This document shows, in pieces, positions 35,216 to 44,012 of a DNA stretch of 64,000 nt. Every line of letters starts with the position of its first letter. The first letter of the stretch is position 1. The notes beneath the pieces are model-generated. The model had not been told where the DNA came from. It was given only the letters and a program-made list of their open reading frames with translations, and ran no database searches. This stretch comes from Nitrospira sp. Lineage in GTDB: Bacteria > Nitrospirota > Nitrospiria > Nitrospirales > Nitrospiraceae. Location of the stretch: positions 1 through 64,000 of the forward strand of contig JBAOHZ010000008.1 in assembly GCA_037045225.1 (NCBI GenBank), read 5' to 3'. The translations under genes and the position numbers were made by a program.

Positions 35216-35284
35216 AAACGAAATAAACGCAACAAACGAAATATTCAAAATATCCTATTTTTGCTTTTGATAAAAGCCAAAATA
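35216..35284 (-). promoter_or_regulatory. Operator-like repeats upstream of the PIN toxin-antitoxin operon
   Basis: AAACGAAATA occurs directly at 35217 and 35234. TATTTTTGCTTTT-GAT-AAAAGCCAAAATA (35256-35284) is a 13+13 inverted repeat with one mismatch. It is an AT-rich stretch suited to a promoter, with the antitoxin as likely binder. Confidence 0.55.
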
Positions 35285-35654
35285 GAGACCATTATAAAAC
35301 AATGCTTTACATCGTTATTGGCCAAGGCGATGCTCGGTGCGGTCCGGGTAGATTTCTCTGTTCCTGCTTTCAGGATTTACGCTTGCCTGTGTTCGGGTCT
35401 TTTGCTCATTGGATTTTCACCTTCCCGTTGAGCCGGTTGGCTCACCTCCTTCTATTCTCCATCGTTAGCACCGGCGGGCCACGTGTCGCCGTGAGTTGAT
35501 CAGGCCGGGCTGCAAAGGAAGACGGTCGTTATGCTTGGGCAGCGTTGTCCCGCGTGCGCTTGTGGCGGCGCTGGCATGACGGGGGAGCGGGTTCCATGTT
35601 GGACAGTTCTGGTGGCGTAACGGGTTTCCGGGCCCTGTCTTTTAAAAAGCGATC
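35285..35654. other. Intergenic stretch, nothing recognised
   Basis: About 370 bases with no convincing gene; open frames are short and lack ribosome sites. No repeat or RNA was identified. Confidence 0.35.
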
Positions 35655-36809
35655 TTAAAGGTTGATCTGATAGTTTCTACCTCGCCCAGCTCCCAAAGAA
35701 ATTAAAGCCCCTATCTCGACCAACTCCTGCAAATCCCTGGTCGCTGTTGGTTTCGAGGTGCCTGTGATGACGATATATTTTTTGGGGCTCATCCCACCCT
35801 CAAAACCTTTGAGACCTTTCTCCAGCATCCGGCTGATGACGCGGCGCTGTCGATCATTGAGCTGATTCTGAAATCGGGCAAAAAACTTTGTTTTCTTCAG
35901 AGTGAAATCGATCTGCTGCGCGGCTTCCGTCTGTGCATCCAGAATCATCGAGACGAAGTAGTGAATCCATAGGGTAATGTCGAGTGATGTCTGTGCTGCT
36001 TTCAACGCGTCATAGTAAGCATTTTTACCGGTCTCAATAGTCTTTGACAAACTGAGAAGAATGGGGCGTCCCACGCCCTGGGATAAAGCCTTTTCGGAAA
36101 GGGCCCGTCCGATTCTTCCATTTCCGTCCTCAAAGGGGTGAATGGTTTCAAAATATAGATGGGCGATAGCAGACCGCACCGGAGACTTTCTGATTTCCAT
36201 GGGGCCCCCCGGCCCAGTGTCATTGAACCACTCGATAAACTGCGTCATGTTCTGAGGCACTCGCGCGGAAGGAGGCGCTTCAAAATGCACCTTCCAGTTT
36301 CCGATCGCTCCCGACACGACTTGCATGGGTTCCTCATGGGTACGCCAGGCGCCGATCTTGTGCTTCGTATTTCCTTTCATGATCATGGTGTGCCATGCAA
36401 ACAGCTTTTCTTCCGTCAGCGTTTCTGAAACACTCTTCCGTACATCGATCATCAGCTCCGCCGCACCCTGCGCTTTTGTGTCCGTAATGCGTTCCGGGTG
36501 TTGATTCAGCCCCAAATTATTCTTAATAGACGACATCACATCACTGCGGCTGAGATATTCACCTTCGATTTCTGAGGTCTTGACGGCTTCGGCCACCATC
36601 ATGTCGATAATGGTTTCTGTCTGAGTGTCTTCGGGCAAGGCCTTGAGAATGCCGCTGACATGGCCTTCCTTTTCCGCGAAGGCAAGCAGTAGATCCTCAA
36701 TGTTCGTGAGGTGGTATTTAAATCGGGGCCAATTGGGGTGTTGCCAGCTGTAACGCATGAGCCGATTATACCATTTAATCGGCTCATTTTTGACTATTAT
36801 TTGAGCCAT
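35655..36809 (-). CDS. Fic-family AMP-transferase
   Basis: A 384-residue Fic protein. The inhibitory-helix motif (S/T)xxxEG appears as TSEIEGE near residue 80, making it a class II (self-inhibited) Fic. The Fic core has the active loop HPFEDGNGRIGR (His near residue 220). The C-terminal winged helix reads RVISRMLEKG and VITGTSKPTATRDLQELVEIGAL. It transfers AMP to a hydroxyl of a target protein; the target is unknown. All key residues are present. A decayed relative lies at 21880-22180. Confidence 0.9.
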   Translation of the reverse strand: MAQIIVKNEPIKWYNRLMRYSWQHPNWPRFKYHLTNIEDLLLAFAEKEGHVSGILKALPEDTQTETIIDMMVAEAVKTSEIEGEYLSRSDVMSSIKNNLGLNQHPERITDTKAQGAAELMIDVRKSVSETLTEEKLFAWHTMIMKGNTKHKIGAWRTHEEPMQVVSGAIGNWKVHFEAPPSARVPQNMTQFIEWFNDTGPGGPMEIRKSPVRSAIAHLYFETIHPFEDGNGRIGRALSEKALSQGVGRPILLSLSKTIETGKNAYYDALKAAQTSLDITLWIHYFVSMILDAQTEAAQQIDFTLKKTKFFARFQNQLNDRQRRVISRMLEKGLKGFEGGMSPKKYIVITGTSKPTATRDLQELVEIGALISLGAGRGRNYQINL

Positions 36810-37031
36810 TTATAGAATGTAATAGCCTCTCCAGATGTTAAACCGTTGAATTGTGATCGGGTTGTCGTGGCGGTCATCGGTGATGTAACCATCCGGCGCT
36901 GGTTCATCGTGCGGCCCGCAGAACATGAAACGGCGCAACACCGAACACAATAAATAACAACAGGCCTCTGGCAGCGGAATGATAAAGAGGGATGAGTGCG
37001 GCGTGTTAGGCCGGCCACCCCTGATCCGCAA
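36810..37031 (-). CDS. Small hypothetical protein downstream of radC
   Basis: A 73-residue frame from a TTG at 37031, overlapping the radC end by 26 bases. It has a hydrophobic middle (SLFIIPLPEACCYLLCSVL) and an acidic C terminus (EPAPDGYITDDRHDNPITIQ). The C-terminal part reads like a real protein. No family is recognised, and the start is uncertain. Confidence 0.35.
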   Translation of the reverse strand: MRIRGGRPNTPHSSLFIIPLPEACCYLLCSVLRRFMFCGPHDEPAPDGYITDDRHDNPITIQRFNIWRGYYIL

Positions 37032-37512
37032 AACTGAAGGTGCGATCGTCGCCTAGAATAATGTGGTCAAGAATGGTGATGCCGATGAGATCGCCGGCCT
37101 GACGGAGCCGGGCAGTGAGCACACGATCTTCTGAACTGGGTTGCGGATCGCCGGACGGATGATTGTGGGCGCAGATGATAGCGGCGCTATTGAGCAGGAT
37201 CGCGGGTTTGAAGACTTCGCGCGGATGGACGATGCTGAGCGTGAGAGAACCAATGGACACGATGTTGACGCCGATGACTGCATGTTTGGCGTCCAGACAG
37301 GCAACAAGGAACTGTTCACGATCGAGACCCTGATAGAGGGGCCGGAGTATGGTGGCCGCTCCCGCAGAATCGCGGATGACGACAGGCGGATCGGGGCGGG
37401 CACTTCCCGGCACCAGCTGGAGAGTGTACCGCGGGATAAGCAGCGGGTTCGTCACGTCCGGGCGAGGGACGATCGAGAATGTGGGAGTCTTCGGAGTGTA
37501 TCGCTTTGTCAT
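37006..37512 (-). CDS. radC: RadC/JAB-domain protein
   Basis: A 168-residue JAMM metalloprotease-fold protein. The motif AHNHPSGDPQPSSED near residue 112 gives the HxH...D zinc site. Upstream parts (EQFLVACLDAKHAVIGVNIVS, HPREVFKPAILLNSA) fit RadC. It lacks the N-terminal HhH domain of chromosomal RadC, as is usual for plasmid and phage copies, whose role (possibly anti-restriction or DNA repair) is not settled. ATG 37512 follows AGAGAGG. A hairpin leader of the shared family lies just upstream. Confidence 0.9.
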   Translation of the reverse strand: MTKRYTPKTPTFSIVPRPDVTNPLLIPRYTLQLVPGSARPDPPVVIRDSAGAATILRPLYQGLDREQFLVACLDAKHAVIGVNIVSIGSLTLSIVHPREVFKPAILLNSAAIICAHNHPSGDPQPSSEDRVLTARLRQAGDLIGITILDHIILGDDRTFSFADQGWPA

Positions 37513-37539
37513 GCTGGGACCTCTCTTGTGTTGGACTCA

Positions 37540-37720
37540 CTGGCTCTCTCGATGAAACCGGAGAGCCGGTGTAGGACAACGGGAGGTCGAGGGCCATGCA
37601 GGCCGATGAAGCTCAGAGTGGACGGGTCACGAGCAGCGGCAGTGACAGTTTTCTGGCATTGCCGGTGCGCACGGCAGCTGGAGCGCGGCCAGCCATTGGC
37701 CCGGCATGGCAGAGCGAATT
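37540..37720 (-). promoter_or_regulatory. Hairpin leader region, copy C (radC)
   Basis: CTGGCTCTC / GAGAGCCGG (37540-37569) pairs over 9 bp with one G-T pair, 27 bases upstream of radC. The following bases recall copies A and B (TTCTGGCATTGCCGGTGC) and copy D (GGAGG...GGCCGATGA). Confidence 0.5.
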
Positions 37721-37920
37721 TTTCGAGAAGCTCCACCTCTTGAGGTATAGCCAAGCTACCTTGGCTCGCTCTACTATGCGCACGCTTAGGATGACTCAGG
37801 AACAAGAAGAGACGTTGTGAAAGTCAACCGTGTACGATCGACGGACATGCGAATACTAGCGGAAAGTACACAGCGGAGGGGCGCGTCATCGAAGATTCAA
37901 AGCGAGTGTATATGAAAAAG

Positions 37921-37959
37921 CCATATGTGTATATTTGGCGTCCAAATATAGATATATGG
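37921..37959. promoter_or_regulatory. Large palindrome upstream of the virB operon
   Basis: Left arm CCATATGTGTATATTTGG (37921-37938), centre CGT, right arm CCAAATATAGATATATGG (37942-37959): 16 of 18 positions pair. It lies about 50 bases before virB2, in an AT-rich stretch suitable for a promoter. It is a candidate operator controlling transfer-gene expression. Confidence 0.7.
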
Positions 37960-38006
37960 AATCTCGTTTCGTTCTGTAACCTGTCACGATTTATGGAGGA
38001 CAAGTG

Positions 38007-38342
38007 ATGAGCACAAGCACGGCTGACGGTAGGGCACAGGACGGAAATCAGGCGCAGGGTGGCCGAGTAGTCATGGTACAGGCGGCATCGTTCCTATTGG
38101 GCCTGGCGGTGATATTGGAGGCCCATCCTGCATGGGCACAGATTACGAAGGTCAATTCGGTGATGACTAACGTGCAAACCGTACTCGTCAGTGTGGCTGT
38201 CACGCTGTTCACCGTGGCCATAATGTGGGCCGGGTTCAAAATGGCCTTTCAACAGGCGCAATGGTCCGAGATTAGCAACCTGGTGATTGGTGGAATCTTG
38301 GTCGGCGGGGCGGCCGGGATTGCGTCCTGGCTCCTCAACTAA
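38007..38342 (+). CDS. virB2: VirB2/TrbC-type pilin
   Basis: A 111-residue pilin precursor. The leader (VVMVQAASFLLGLAVILEAHPAWA, cleavage after AWA) is followed by two membrane helices (VLVSVAVTLFTVAIMWAGFKMAF and NLVIGGILVGGAAGIASWLL), the standard VirB2 plan. ATG 38007 lies six bases after GGAGG; GTG 38004 is also possible. It opens the secretion operon, and its stop overlaps virB3. Confidence 0.88.
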   Translation: MSTSTADGRAQDGNQAQGGRVVMVQAASFLLGLAVILEAHPAWAQITKVNSVMTNVQTVLVSVAVTLFTVAIMWAGFKMAFQQAQWSEISNLVIGGILVGGAAGIASWLLN

Positions 38343-38677
38343 TGATGAGCGACGGCTTTCGCGACCCCATTTTCAAAGGATGTACCCGGCCCGCGATGTT
38401 GGGTGGTGTACCGACGCTTCCGCTGATTCTCACGGGCGGGGCTACCCTCCTTCTATCTGTGTGGTCGTTTTACCTCGTCAGCGGCTATGTGTCGTTGCTT
38501 CTGATACTCATGGCTATTGCGGCCATAGTGACGATGCGCGAGATAACGAAGCAAGATGATCAACGTCTGCGGCAGGTGATGATGCGAGCGCGGATGCGGG
38601 TGCGTCACATGGCGAATCGCAGCACGTGGGGTGCGATTTCGTATGGGCCGCTAAGATTTAAAAGGCGGCGGGGCTAA
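38342..38677 (+). CDS. virB3: VirB3 inner-membrane component
   Basis: A 111-residue protein starting MMSDGFRDPIFKGCTRPAML, the VirB3 signature (DPIFKGCTRPAM), with one or two membrane segments (PLILTGGATLLLSVWSFYLVSGYVSLLLILMAI). It anchors VirB4 at the inner membrane. The start overlaps the virB2 stop. Confidence 0.92.
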   Translation: MMSDGFRDPIFKGCTRPAMLGGVPTLPLILTGGATLLLSVWSFYLVSGYVSLLLILMAIAAIVTMREITKQDDQRLRQVMMRARMRVRHMANRSTWGAISYGPLRFKRRRG

Positions 38678-38744
38678 GGAGCATCACGGAATGGGCTGCT
38701 GTCTGTTCCAGGCAGAGTGAGCCCAATCCCGCAGGACACACACC

Positions 38745-41186
38745 ATGAGAACTCGCTTAGAAGTCAGTAAAGCGGCCTCGGCTCAGGTTCCGGCCAGTGA
38801 CTATATTCCGTTGGGCACCCCCATCACGGCCCACGTGGTCAAGCTGTCGAACACGGGCGATTACCTTGCCATCTGGCGATTGGAAGGGATCACGTTTGAA
38901 ACCGCGGATCGGGCCGAGATTTTGCTGCGGAAAGAAGGGTTGCACAACTTTATTCGCGCGTTAGGAGGTGGGAACTACGCGGTGTGGTCCCATAAGATTC
39001 GTCGGGTGGTCACCGAACGGTTATCGGGCAAGTCCCCAAATGCGTTTTGTGAAGAGTTGAACGATCGCTACTATCGGTCCTTCGACAGTCATCGGCAGAT
39101 GGCCACGGAATTGTATCTGTCGGTAGTGTATCGCCCCTTCCCCTCCAGAGTCCGGAGTTTTTTCACACGATTAAAGGGGCGGAGTCTGCAACAGATTCGC
39201 GATCAAGAGACCGAACATCTCGCCATTCTGGAAGATACGGCCTGCCAGCTGGAAGCCAGCTTGAGGCGCTATGAGCCTCAGCGACTCGGTACCTATACGA
39301 AACAGGACATCGTCTATTCGGAGATGCTCGCCTTTCTAGGCTATCTCATCAACGGTGTCTGGGAAGAGATCCCCTTTCGTCGCGCACCGTTGACGTCCTA
39401 CCTCCCAACCTCGCGGCTCCACTTTGGCGATAAAACCGGGATGGTGGAGATCTGGCATCCGAAGGAACGGAAATTCGCGGGGTTTCTGGACATGCAGGAG
39501 TATCCTCAGTTTTCCGAGCCGGGAATGAATAACGGCATCCTCTATGGAGAGGACGAGTATATCGAGACGCAGAGCTATTCGATCTACAACAAGCGGGATG
39601 CTCTCAAGGCGCTCGACAAACAGAAAGGCCATTTGATCGCGTCAGAAGATGCCGCGACCAGAGAAATTGAGCAAATGGATCAGGCGGCGGAAGACATCCA
39701 AAGCGGCCTCATTGATCTGGGGGAGTATCATTATACCATCGCCGTGTTCGGAGCCACGATGAACGCGGTGGCGAAGTCCCTGGCGGAACTCCGGGCCATA
39801 TTTCAAGATGGATCAGGTTTTAAAATGTCCCCGGTCGATGTGATCCCGGAATGCGCGTGGTACGCCCAGATTCCCGGAAACTGGAGCCTCAGGCCGCGAG
39901 AGGCGACGATTACCAGCCGGAATTTTGTCTGTTTGAGCCCCTTTCATAATTTCGCCCGTGGGAAACGAGCCGGCAATCCCTGGGGAGAAGCATTGGCGCT
40001 ATTCAAAACGCCGAGCGGCCAACCGTATTATTTTAACTTTCATGCGTCCCCCGAAGACAAAGATTCACGGGATGAGAAATATCCTGGCAACACCTTCATT
40101 TGTGGCACCACAGGGGTGGGAAAAACCGCCTTAGAAATGGCCTTGCTCTCGTTTGCGACGAAATACCGCGGGCTCCGCTGTGTGTTTTTTGATAAGGATC
40201 GGGGCGCCGAGATCGGGATTCGAGCGATGGGCGGCAAATACTTTCCCCTCAAGCGAGGCGCGCCAACAGGGTTTAATCCCTTCCAGCTCGAGCCGACAGC
40301 CCACAACCTGCAATTCTGCGAAAAACTGATCCGCCAGTTCATCAAGACTGCGGGACAGGACCTGCCCTTGCTATCGGCGAAGGAGCAGCACGAGATCAGC
40401 CATGCCGTGCGAATCGTGATGAGCGAGGCGGTATCACGCGAGGTGCGCTGTCTCTCATTGATCATGCAAAACCTTCCGGCCACCGGTGAGAATAGTGTGA
40501 AGGCGCGGCTGAAGAAATGGACGAGGGGGCACCCGCTCGGATGGGCCTTCGACAATCCCTCCGATACACAGGATTTTAGCGGCGCAAGCTTGTTTGGGTA
40601 CGACTATACAGAATTTCTCGATGATCCCGAGATTCGGACGCCGATCGTGGCGTACCTACTCCATCTGACTGAGAGCCTGATTACGGGCGACCCCTTTGTC
40701 TACTTTATGGAGGAGTTCTGGAAACCCCTGCAAGACTCGATGTTCTCGGAGTTTGCCCTCAATAAACAAAAGACGATTCGAAAGCAATCCGGTCTGGGTG
40801 TGTTTGTGACTCAATCCCCATCCGACGTCCTCGGGCATCCGATTGGTAAAACCATGGTGGAGCAAAGTGTCACACAGATTTTCTTGCCGAATCCCCGAGC
40901 GGATCACGCCGACTATGTTCACGGATTCAAAGTCACCGAATCCGAATATCGGATTATCAAGAATCTGGGAGAGGCCAGCCGCATGTTTTTGGTGAAGCAA
41001 GGGCATGGGTCCGCAATTGTCACCTTTGACTTGGGTAGTATGCCAGACATTCTGAATGTCATTTCCGGGACCACAGAGAATGTGGCATTGCTCGATCGGA
41101 TCCGTGAAGACGTCGGCGATGCGCCGGAGGCCTGGATGCCAGTGCTGCACGAACGAATCGCGGCGCGGCGCGGCCTAATCAAATGA
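38745..41186 (+). CDS. virB4: VirB4 ATPase of the type IV secretion system
   Basis: An 813-residue ATPase that powers pilus assembly and substrate transfer. Walker A is FICGTTGVGKTALEMALL near residue 455. CVFFDKDRGAEIGIRAMGG follows, and Walker B is in DPFVYFMEEFWKPLQD. The N-terminal part (YIPLGTPITAHVVKLSNTGDYLAIWRLEG) is also typical. No membrane segment or VirB3 fusion is present. The stop overlaps a small frame at 41183. Confidence 0.95.
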   Translation: MRTRLEVSKAASAQVPASDYIPLGTPITAHVVKLSNTGDYLAIWRLEGITFETADRAEILLRKEGLHNFIRALGGGNYAVWSHKIRRVVTERLSGKSPNAFCEELNDRYYRSFDSHRQMATELYLSVVYRPFPSRVRSFFTRLKGRSLQQIRDQETEHLAILEDTACQLEASLRRYEPQRLGTYTKQDIVYSEMLAFLGYLINGVWEEIPFRRAPLTSYLPTSRLHFGDKTGMVEIWHPKERKFAGFLDMQEYPQFSEPGMNNGILYGEDEYIETQSYSIYNKRDALKALDKQKGHLIASEDAATREIEQMDQAAEDIQSGLIDLGEYHYTIAVFGATMNAVAKSLAELRAIFQDGSGFKMSPVDVIPECAWYAQIPGNWSLRPREATITSRNFVCLSPFHNFARGKRAGNPWGEALALFKTPSGQPYYFNFHASPEDKDSRDEKYPGNTFICGTTGVGKTALEMALLSFATKYRGLRCVFFDKDRGAEIGIRAMGGKYFPLKRGAPTGFNPFQLEPTAHNLQFCEKLIRQFIKTAGQDLPLLSAKEQHEISHAVRIVMSEAVSREVRCLSLIMQNLPATGENSVKARLKKWTRGHPLGWAFDNPSDTQDFSGASLFGYDYTEFLDDPEIRTPIVAYLLHLTESLITGDPFVYFMEEFWKPLQDSMFSEFALNKQKTIRKQSGLGVFVTQSPSDVLGHPIGKTMVEQSVTQIFLPNPRADHADYVHGFKVTESEYRIIKNLGEASRMFLVKQGHGSAIVTFDLGSMPDILNVISGTTENVALLDRIREDVGDAPEAWMPVLHERIAARRGLIK

Positions 41187-41356
41187 CGAACAGCAGGCGA
41201 ACACGCAGGGCAGGGTTATCGGCTCCAGATGCATCGAGCGAGCAATCCGGGCACAGCGGGGAGACACACCAAAGCCACGAGCCAGAATGGAACGTGGTGG
41301 GCCTGGCAACCTCAGCATACCTATGGACAGCCGGGAACGACACCGCACTGGAATGA
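41183..41356 (+). CDS. Possible 57-residue protein coupled to virB4
   Basis: The ATG overlaps the virB4 stop (ATGA), and the frame reads MTNSRRTRRAGLSAPDASSE and EWNVVGLATSAYLWTAGND. Secretion operons often carry a small protein or lipoprotein at this place, but no signal or family is seen. Another frame (ending 41427) is equally protein-like without a good start. Either may be chance. Confidence 0.3.
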   Translation: MTNSRRTRRAGLSAPDASSEQSGHSGETHQSHEPEWNVVGLATSAYLWTAGNDTALE

Positions 41357-41454
41357 CGAAGTATGCGATGGAAGTAGCTTGGATAGCGGAACAGTCTTCG
41401 CCCGTGGGAGCAACTCTAGCAGCTGAGTGGTGAGACGACAGAGCCGAGGGTGCA

Positions 41455-42495
41455 ATGGGTATCGGGACGTTTGTCGAAGGCGCGATCAACACATCACTCA
41501 CGAATTATGTGACGACCTACAGCAATGCCGTCATTGATGTGCTCACGCCTATTGCGGTCACTGCCGTGGCCACCTATATCCTCTGGACCGGGTTCCAAGT
41601 GATGCGAGGGGAGGCACCAGATGCGGTGTCGACTCTTTTATGGAAGTGGTTTCGGATCGCGATGATTTCCGGTCTCGCCTTACATGGACCGGCATATCAA
41701 ACGATCGTGACAGATGGGTTGGACGGTCTACAAGGCGCCTTTGCCACGGCGTTCGGCGGCGGTCCGACGGTCGGGGCCACCGTCGATCACATGGCCGCGC
41801 CCTTCTACAGTCTGATCGAACAACTGTTCACTGACGCCAGCACCAGTCTGTTTCCCAAGTTCGCGTTACTGGTCGCCGGCTCCCTGTGTGCCGTGGCGGC
41901 GTTGGCCATGGGGTTTATTTCAATGGGTATTTATCTGGTGGCCAAGGTCTCCCTGGCCGTCCTTCTGGCGCTGGGCCCTGCCTTTATCTTCTGTGCGATG
42001 TTTCCCGTGACGCAGCGCTATGCAGAGAGTTGGGTATCGGCCGCGCTCTCTTCTGTCTTTACCAATGTGCTGATCATGGCCACAGTCAGTTTCATGACCA
42101 GCATTGTGCACACGGCCTGTACGCAAATACTGGCCGGCTACTCACAGACCTCCATTGTGGTCGACACCTGTGGCCTCCTCTTACTCTCCTTAACCTGTGC
42201 CTATGTCTTGACTCACGTTCAATCGTTGGGTGCGGTCTTAGCAGGATCGATTTCATTTGGGAGTGCTGGAGGGGAGAGCGCACTGGTTGCGACCGGAGGG
42301 TTACGAAGCCTTGCCCGGGCTGTAGCCATAAAGGGGAATACGCCATCCATGTCAGGGACCCTCATTAACACGTCCGGCGGTCGCTCCAAGAGCGGCCAAT
42401 CTGGCACGAGTGTGGCTCTCCCGATCCCAACGAGTCCGGCAGGCTCAGATCTCTATCAACGAGGGGTGTTGGAACGATTGCAGCGCTCTACCTAA
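41455..42495 (+). CDS. virB6: VirB6/TrbL inner-membrane channel protein
   Basis: A 346-residue polytopic protein: VIDVLTPIAVTAVATYILWTGFQVMRG at the N terminus, a central loop (GPTVGATVDHMAAPFYSLIEQLF), and a run of membrane helices (LLVAGSLCAVAALAMGF, VAKVSLAVLLALGPAFIFCAMF). The last 60 residues are a soluble Ser/Gly-rich tail. It forms part of the inner-membrane pore. Confidence 0.9.
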   Translation: MGIGTFVEGAINTSLTNYVTTYSNAVIDVLTPIAVTAVATYILWTGFQVMRGEAPDAVSTLLWKWFRIAMISGLALHGPAYQTIVTDGLDGLQGAFATAFGGGPTVGATVDHMAAPFYSLIEQLFTDASTSLFPKFALLVAGSLCAVAALAMGFISMGIYLVAKVSLAVLLALGPAFIFCAMFPVTQRYAESWVSAALSSVFTNVLIMATVSFMTSIVHTACTQILAGYSQTSIVVDTCGLLLLSLTCAYVLTHVQSLGAVLAGSISFGSAGGESALVATGGLRSLARAVAIKGNTPSMSGTLINTSGGRSKSGQSGTSVALPIPTSPAGSDLYQRGVLERLQRST

Positions 42496-42511
42496 CCGAA
42501 GGAGGTCCCGT

Positions 42512-43228
42512 GTGCGGGTCTTGAAAAAAGCCGTTGCCCTGGGTGCGTTTATCACGCTGGTGATGGTTGGCTTTGTGCCGAGGGCAGAGGCGGGGATACC
42601 CGTCATTGATTCGGCCAACCTGGTGCAGTCTGTGATTCAGGCGATTTCCTGGATTCAACAGCTTCAGCAAATGCAGCAGCAAATTACGCAAGCGCAGTCC
42701 CAAATTGATGCCATCACGGGTTCCCGGAATATGGCGAGCCTGTTTAACAACCTCGCATTGGCTGGCGTGGTGCCCTCGGATGTGAACGCGGTCTATGGGG
42801 CGATTCGCAGTGGGGGGATCAATGGCTTGACGACGGCGGCGCAAATTATTCGCAACAATCGCATGATTTATAACTGTGAGGGGCGAACCGGCGATGCCCT
42901 TCGAATCTGCCAAAACATTCTCAACCAAACCCCCCAATCCCAAGCGTACTACGCGAACACCTTTCGCATGTTGGAAGGCCGCCTGAATCAAATCCGCTCA
43001 CTCACCAACAGCATCGATAGCACCGCCGACGAGAAAGCCTCGTTAGATCTTCAGTCGCGAATCGCCGGAGAGCAGGCACTGGTTCAGAACGATACCAATC
43101 GTATTATGACGATGCACGCCATGGCCGAAGCGGAAGAGAAGGCAGCGGAACAGGAACATCATGAACGAACCTTGCATATGTTAGCTCCGGGCACGCCTCG
43201 GGGCATCGACAGACTGACCTACCCATAG
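42512..43228 (+). CDS. virB5: VirB5 minor pilin
   Basis: A 238-residue secreted protein with a signal peptide (ALGAFITLVMVGFVPRAEA) and a Gln-rich helix (ISWIQQLQQMQQQITQAQSQ), then the GSRNMASLFNN and ALRICQNILNQTPQSQAYY regions seen in VirB5. GTG 42512 follows AGGAGG; an ATG-started frame at 42410 overlaps virB6 and lacks the signal position. It sits at the pilus tip. Here it follows virB6, a reversed order relative to Agrobacterium. Confidence 0.85.
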   Translation: MRVLKKAVALGAFITLVMVGFVPRAEAGIPVIDSANLVQSVIQAISWIQQLQQMQQQITQAQSQIDAITGSRNMASLFNNLALAGVVPSDVNAVYGAIRSGGINGLTTAAQIIRNNRMIYNCEGRTGDALRICQNILNQTPQSQAYYANTFRMLEGRLNQIRSLTNSIDSTADEKASLDLQSRIAGEQALVQNDTNRIMTMHAMAEAEEKAAEQEHHERTLHMLAPGTPRGIDRLTYP

Positions 43229-43258
43229 ACAGAGACACCGATAAGGACGGCGAAGACC

Positions 43259-44002
43259 ATGGCAGACGCAAGCCCTGTGAAGAGTGGCGATGAGCGACAA
43301 TTTTACGAGCAGAGCCGTGATTGGGAAATAGATCGAAGCCTCCGTCTCAAGCAGTCCGAACGACGGGCCTGGTGGGTAGCCGGGCTGGCCTGCCTGTTGG
43401 CCTGTGGGTTGGGGATCGGGCTGGCCTGTCTTGCTCCACTGAAATCCACCATTCCGTATGTGTTCGCGGTCGATCGGGCGACTGGAAACGTGGAGTTTGT
43501 CAGCGCGGCGGATGATCGCACCGTGATGGGGTATCAAGAATTACTCGATAAGCACTGGACTCAGAAATATGTCCTCGCGCGGGAGTCCTACTACTTCCGG
43601 CTGCTCCAGGCAGATTACGACACGGTGTTATCCATGAGTGCTGACGAGGTGGGGCGGGACTACGCGAAGATCTATGATGGGCCACACGCGCGCGACAAGA
43701 AATTCGGTGCGGGGATGGAAGTGAAGGTCAAGGTCCTGAGTGTGACGTTACACGCCGATGCTGTCGGATTAAAGGCCACCGTGCGGTTTGAAAAGACAGC
43801 CAAGCATACGGAAGCCGAGACTGTAGGCTCGCCCCAGTATTTCATCGCCACACTGGCCTATGAATATCGTATGTCGATGAAGGGCCAGGAAAAGGATCTG
43901 ATTCAGAACCCGCTGGGCTACAAAGTGACGAGCTACAGAGTAGACGATGAAATTGGTACGGTCAGCCCGGCGGGCGCCCTGGCTCTGATGGAACGCCCCT
44001 AG
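43259..44002 (+). CDS. virB8: VirB8 assembly factor
   Basis: A 247-residue bitopic protein: cytosolic tail FYEQSRDWEIDRSLRLKQSE, one membrane helix (WWVAGLACLLACGLGIGLACL), then the NTF2-like periplasmic domain (TVMGYQELLDKHWTQKYVLARESYYF, QNPLGYKVTSYRVDDEI). It bridges inner-membrane and core complexes. The RBS is weak but spacing to virB5 is short. Confidence 0.93.
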   Translation: MADASPVKSGDERQFYEQSRDWEIDRSLRLKQSERRAWWVAGLACLLACGLGIGLACLAPLKSTIPYVFAVDRATGNVEFVSAADDRTVMGYQELLDKHWTQKYVLARESYYFRLLQADYDTVLSMSADEVGRDYAKIYDGPHARDKKFGAGMEVKVKVLSVTLHADAVGLKATVRFEKTAKHTEAETVGSPQYFIATLAYEYRMSMKGQEKDLIQNPLGYKVTSYRVDDEIGTVSPAGALALMERP

Positions 44003-44012
44003 AAAGGTCATC

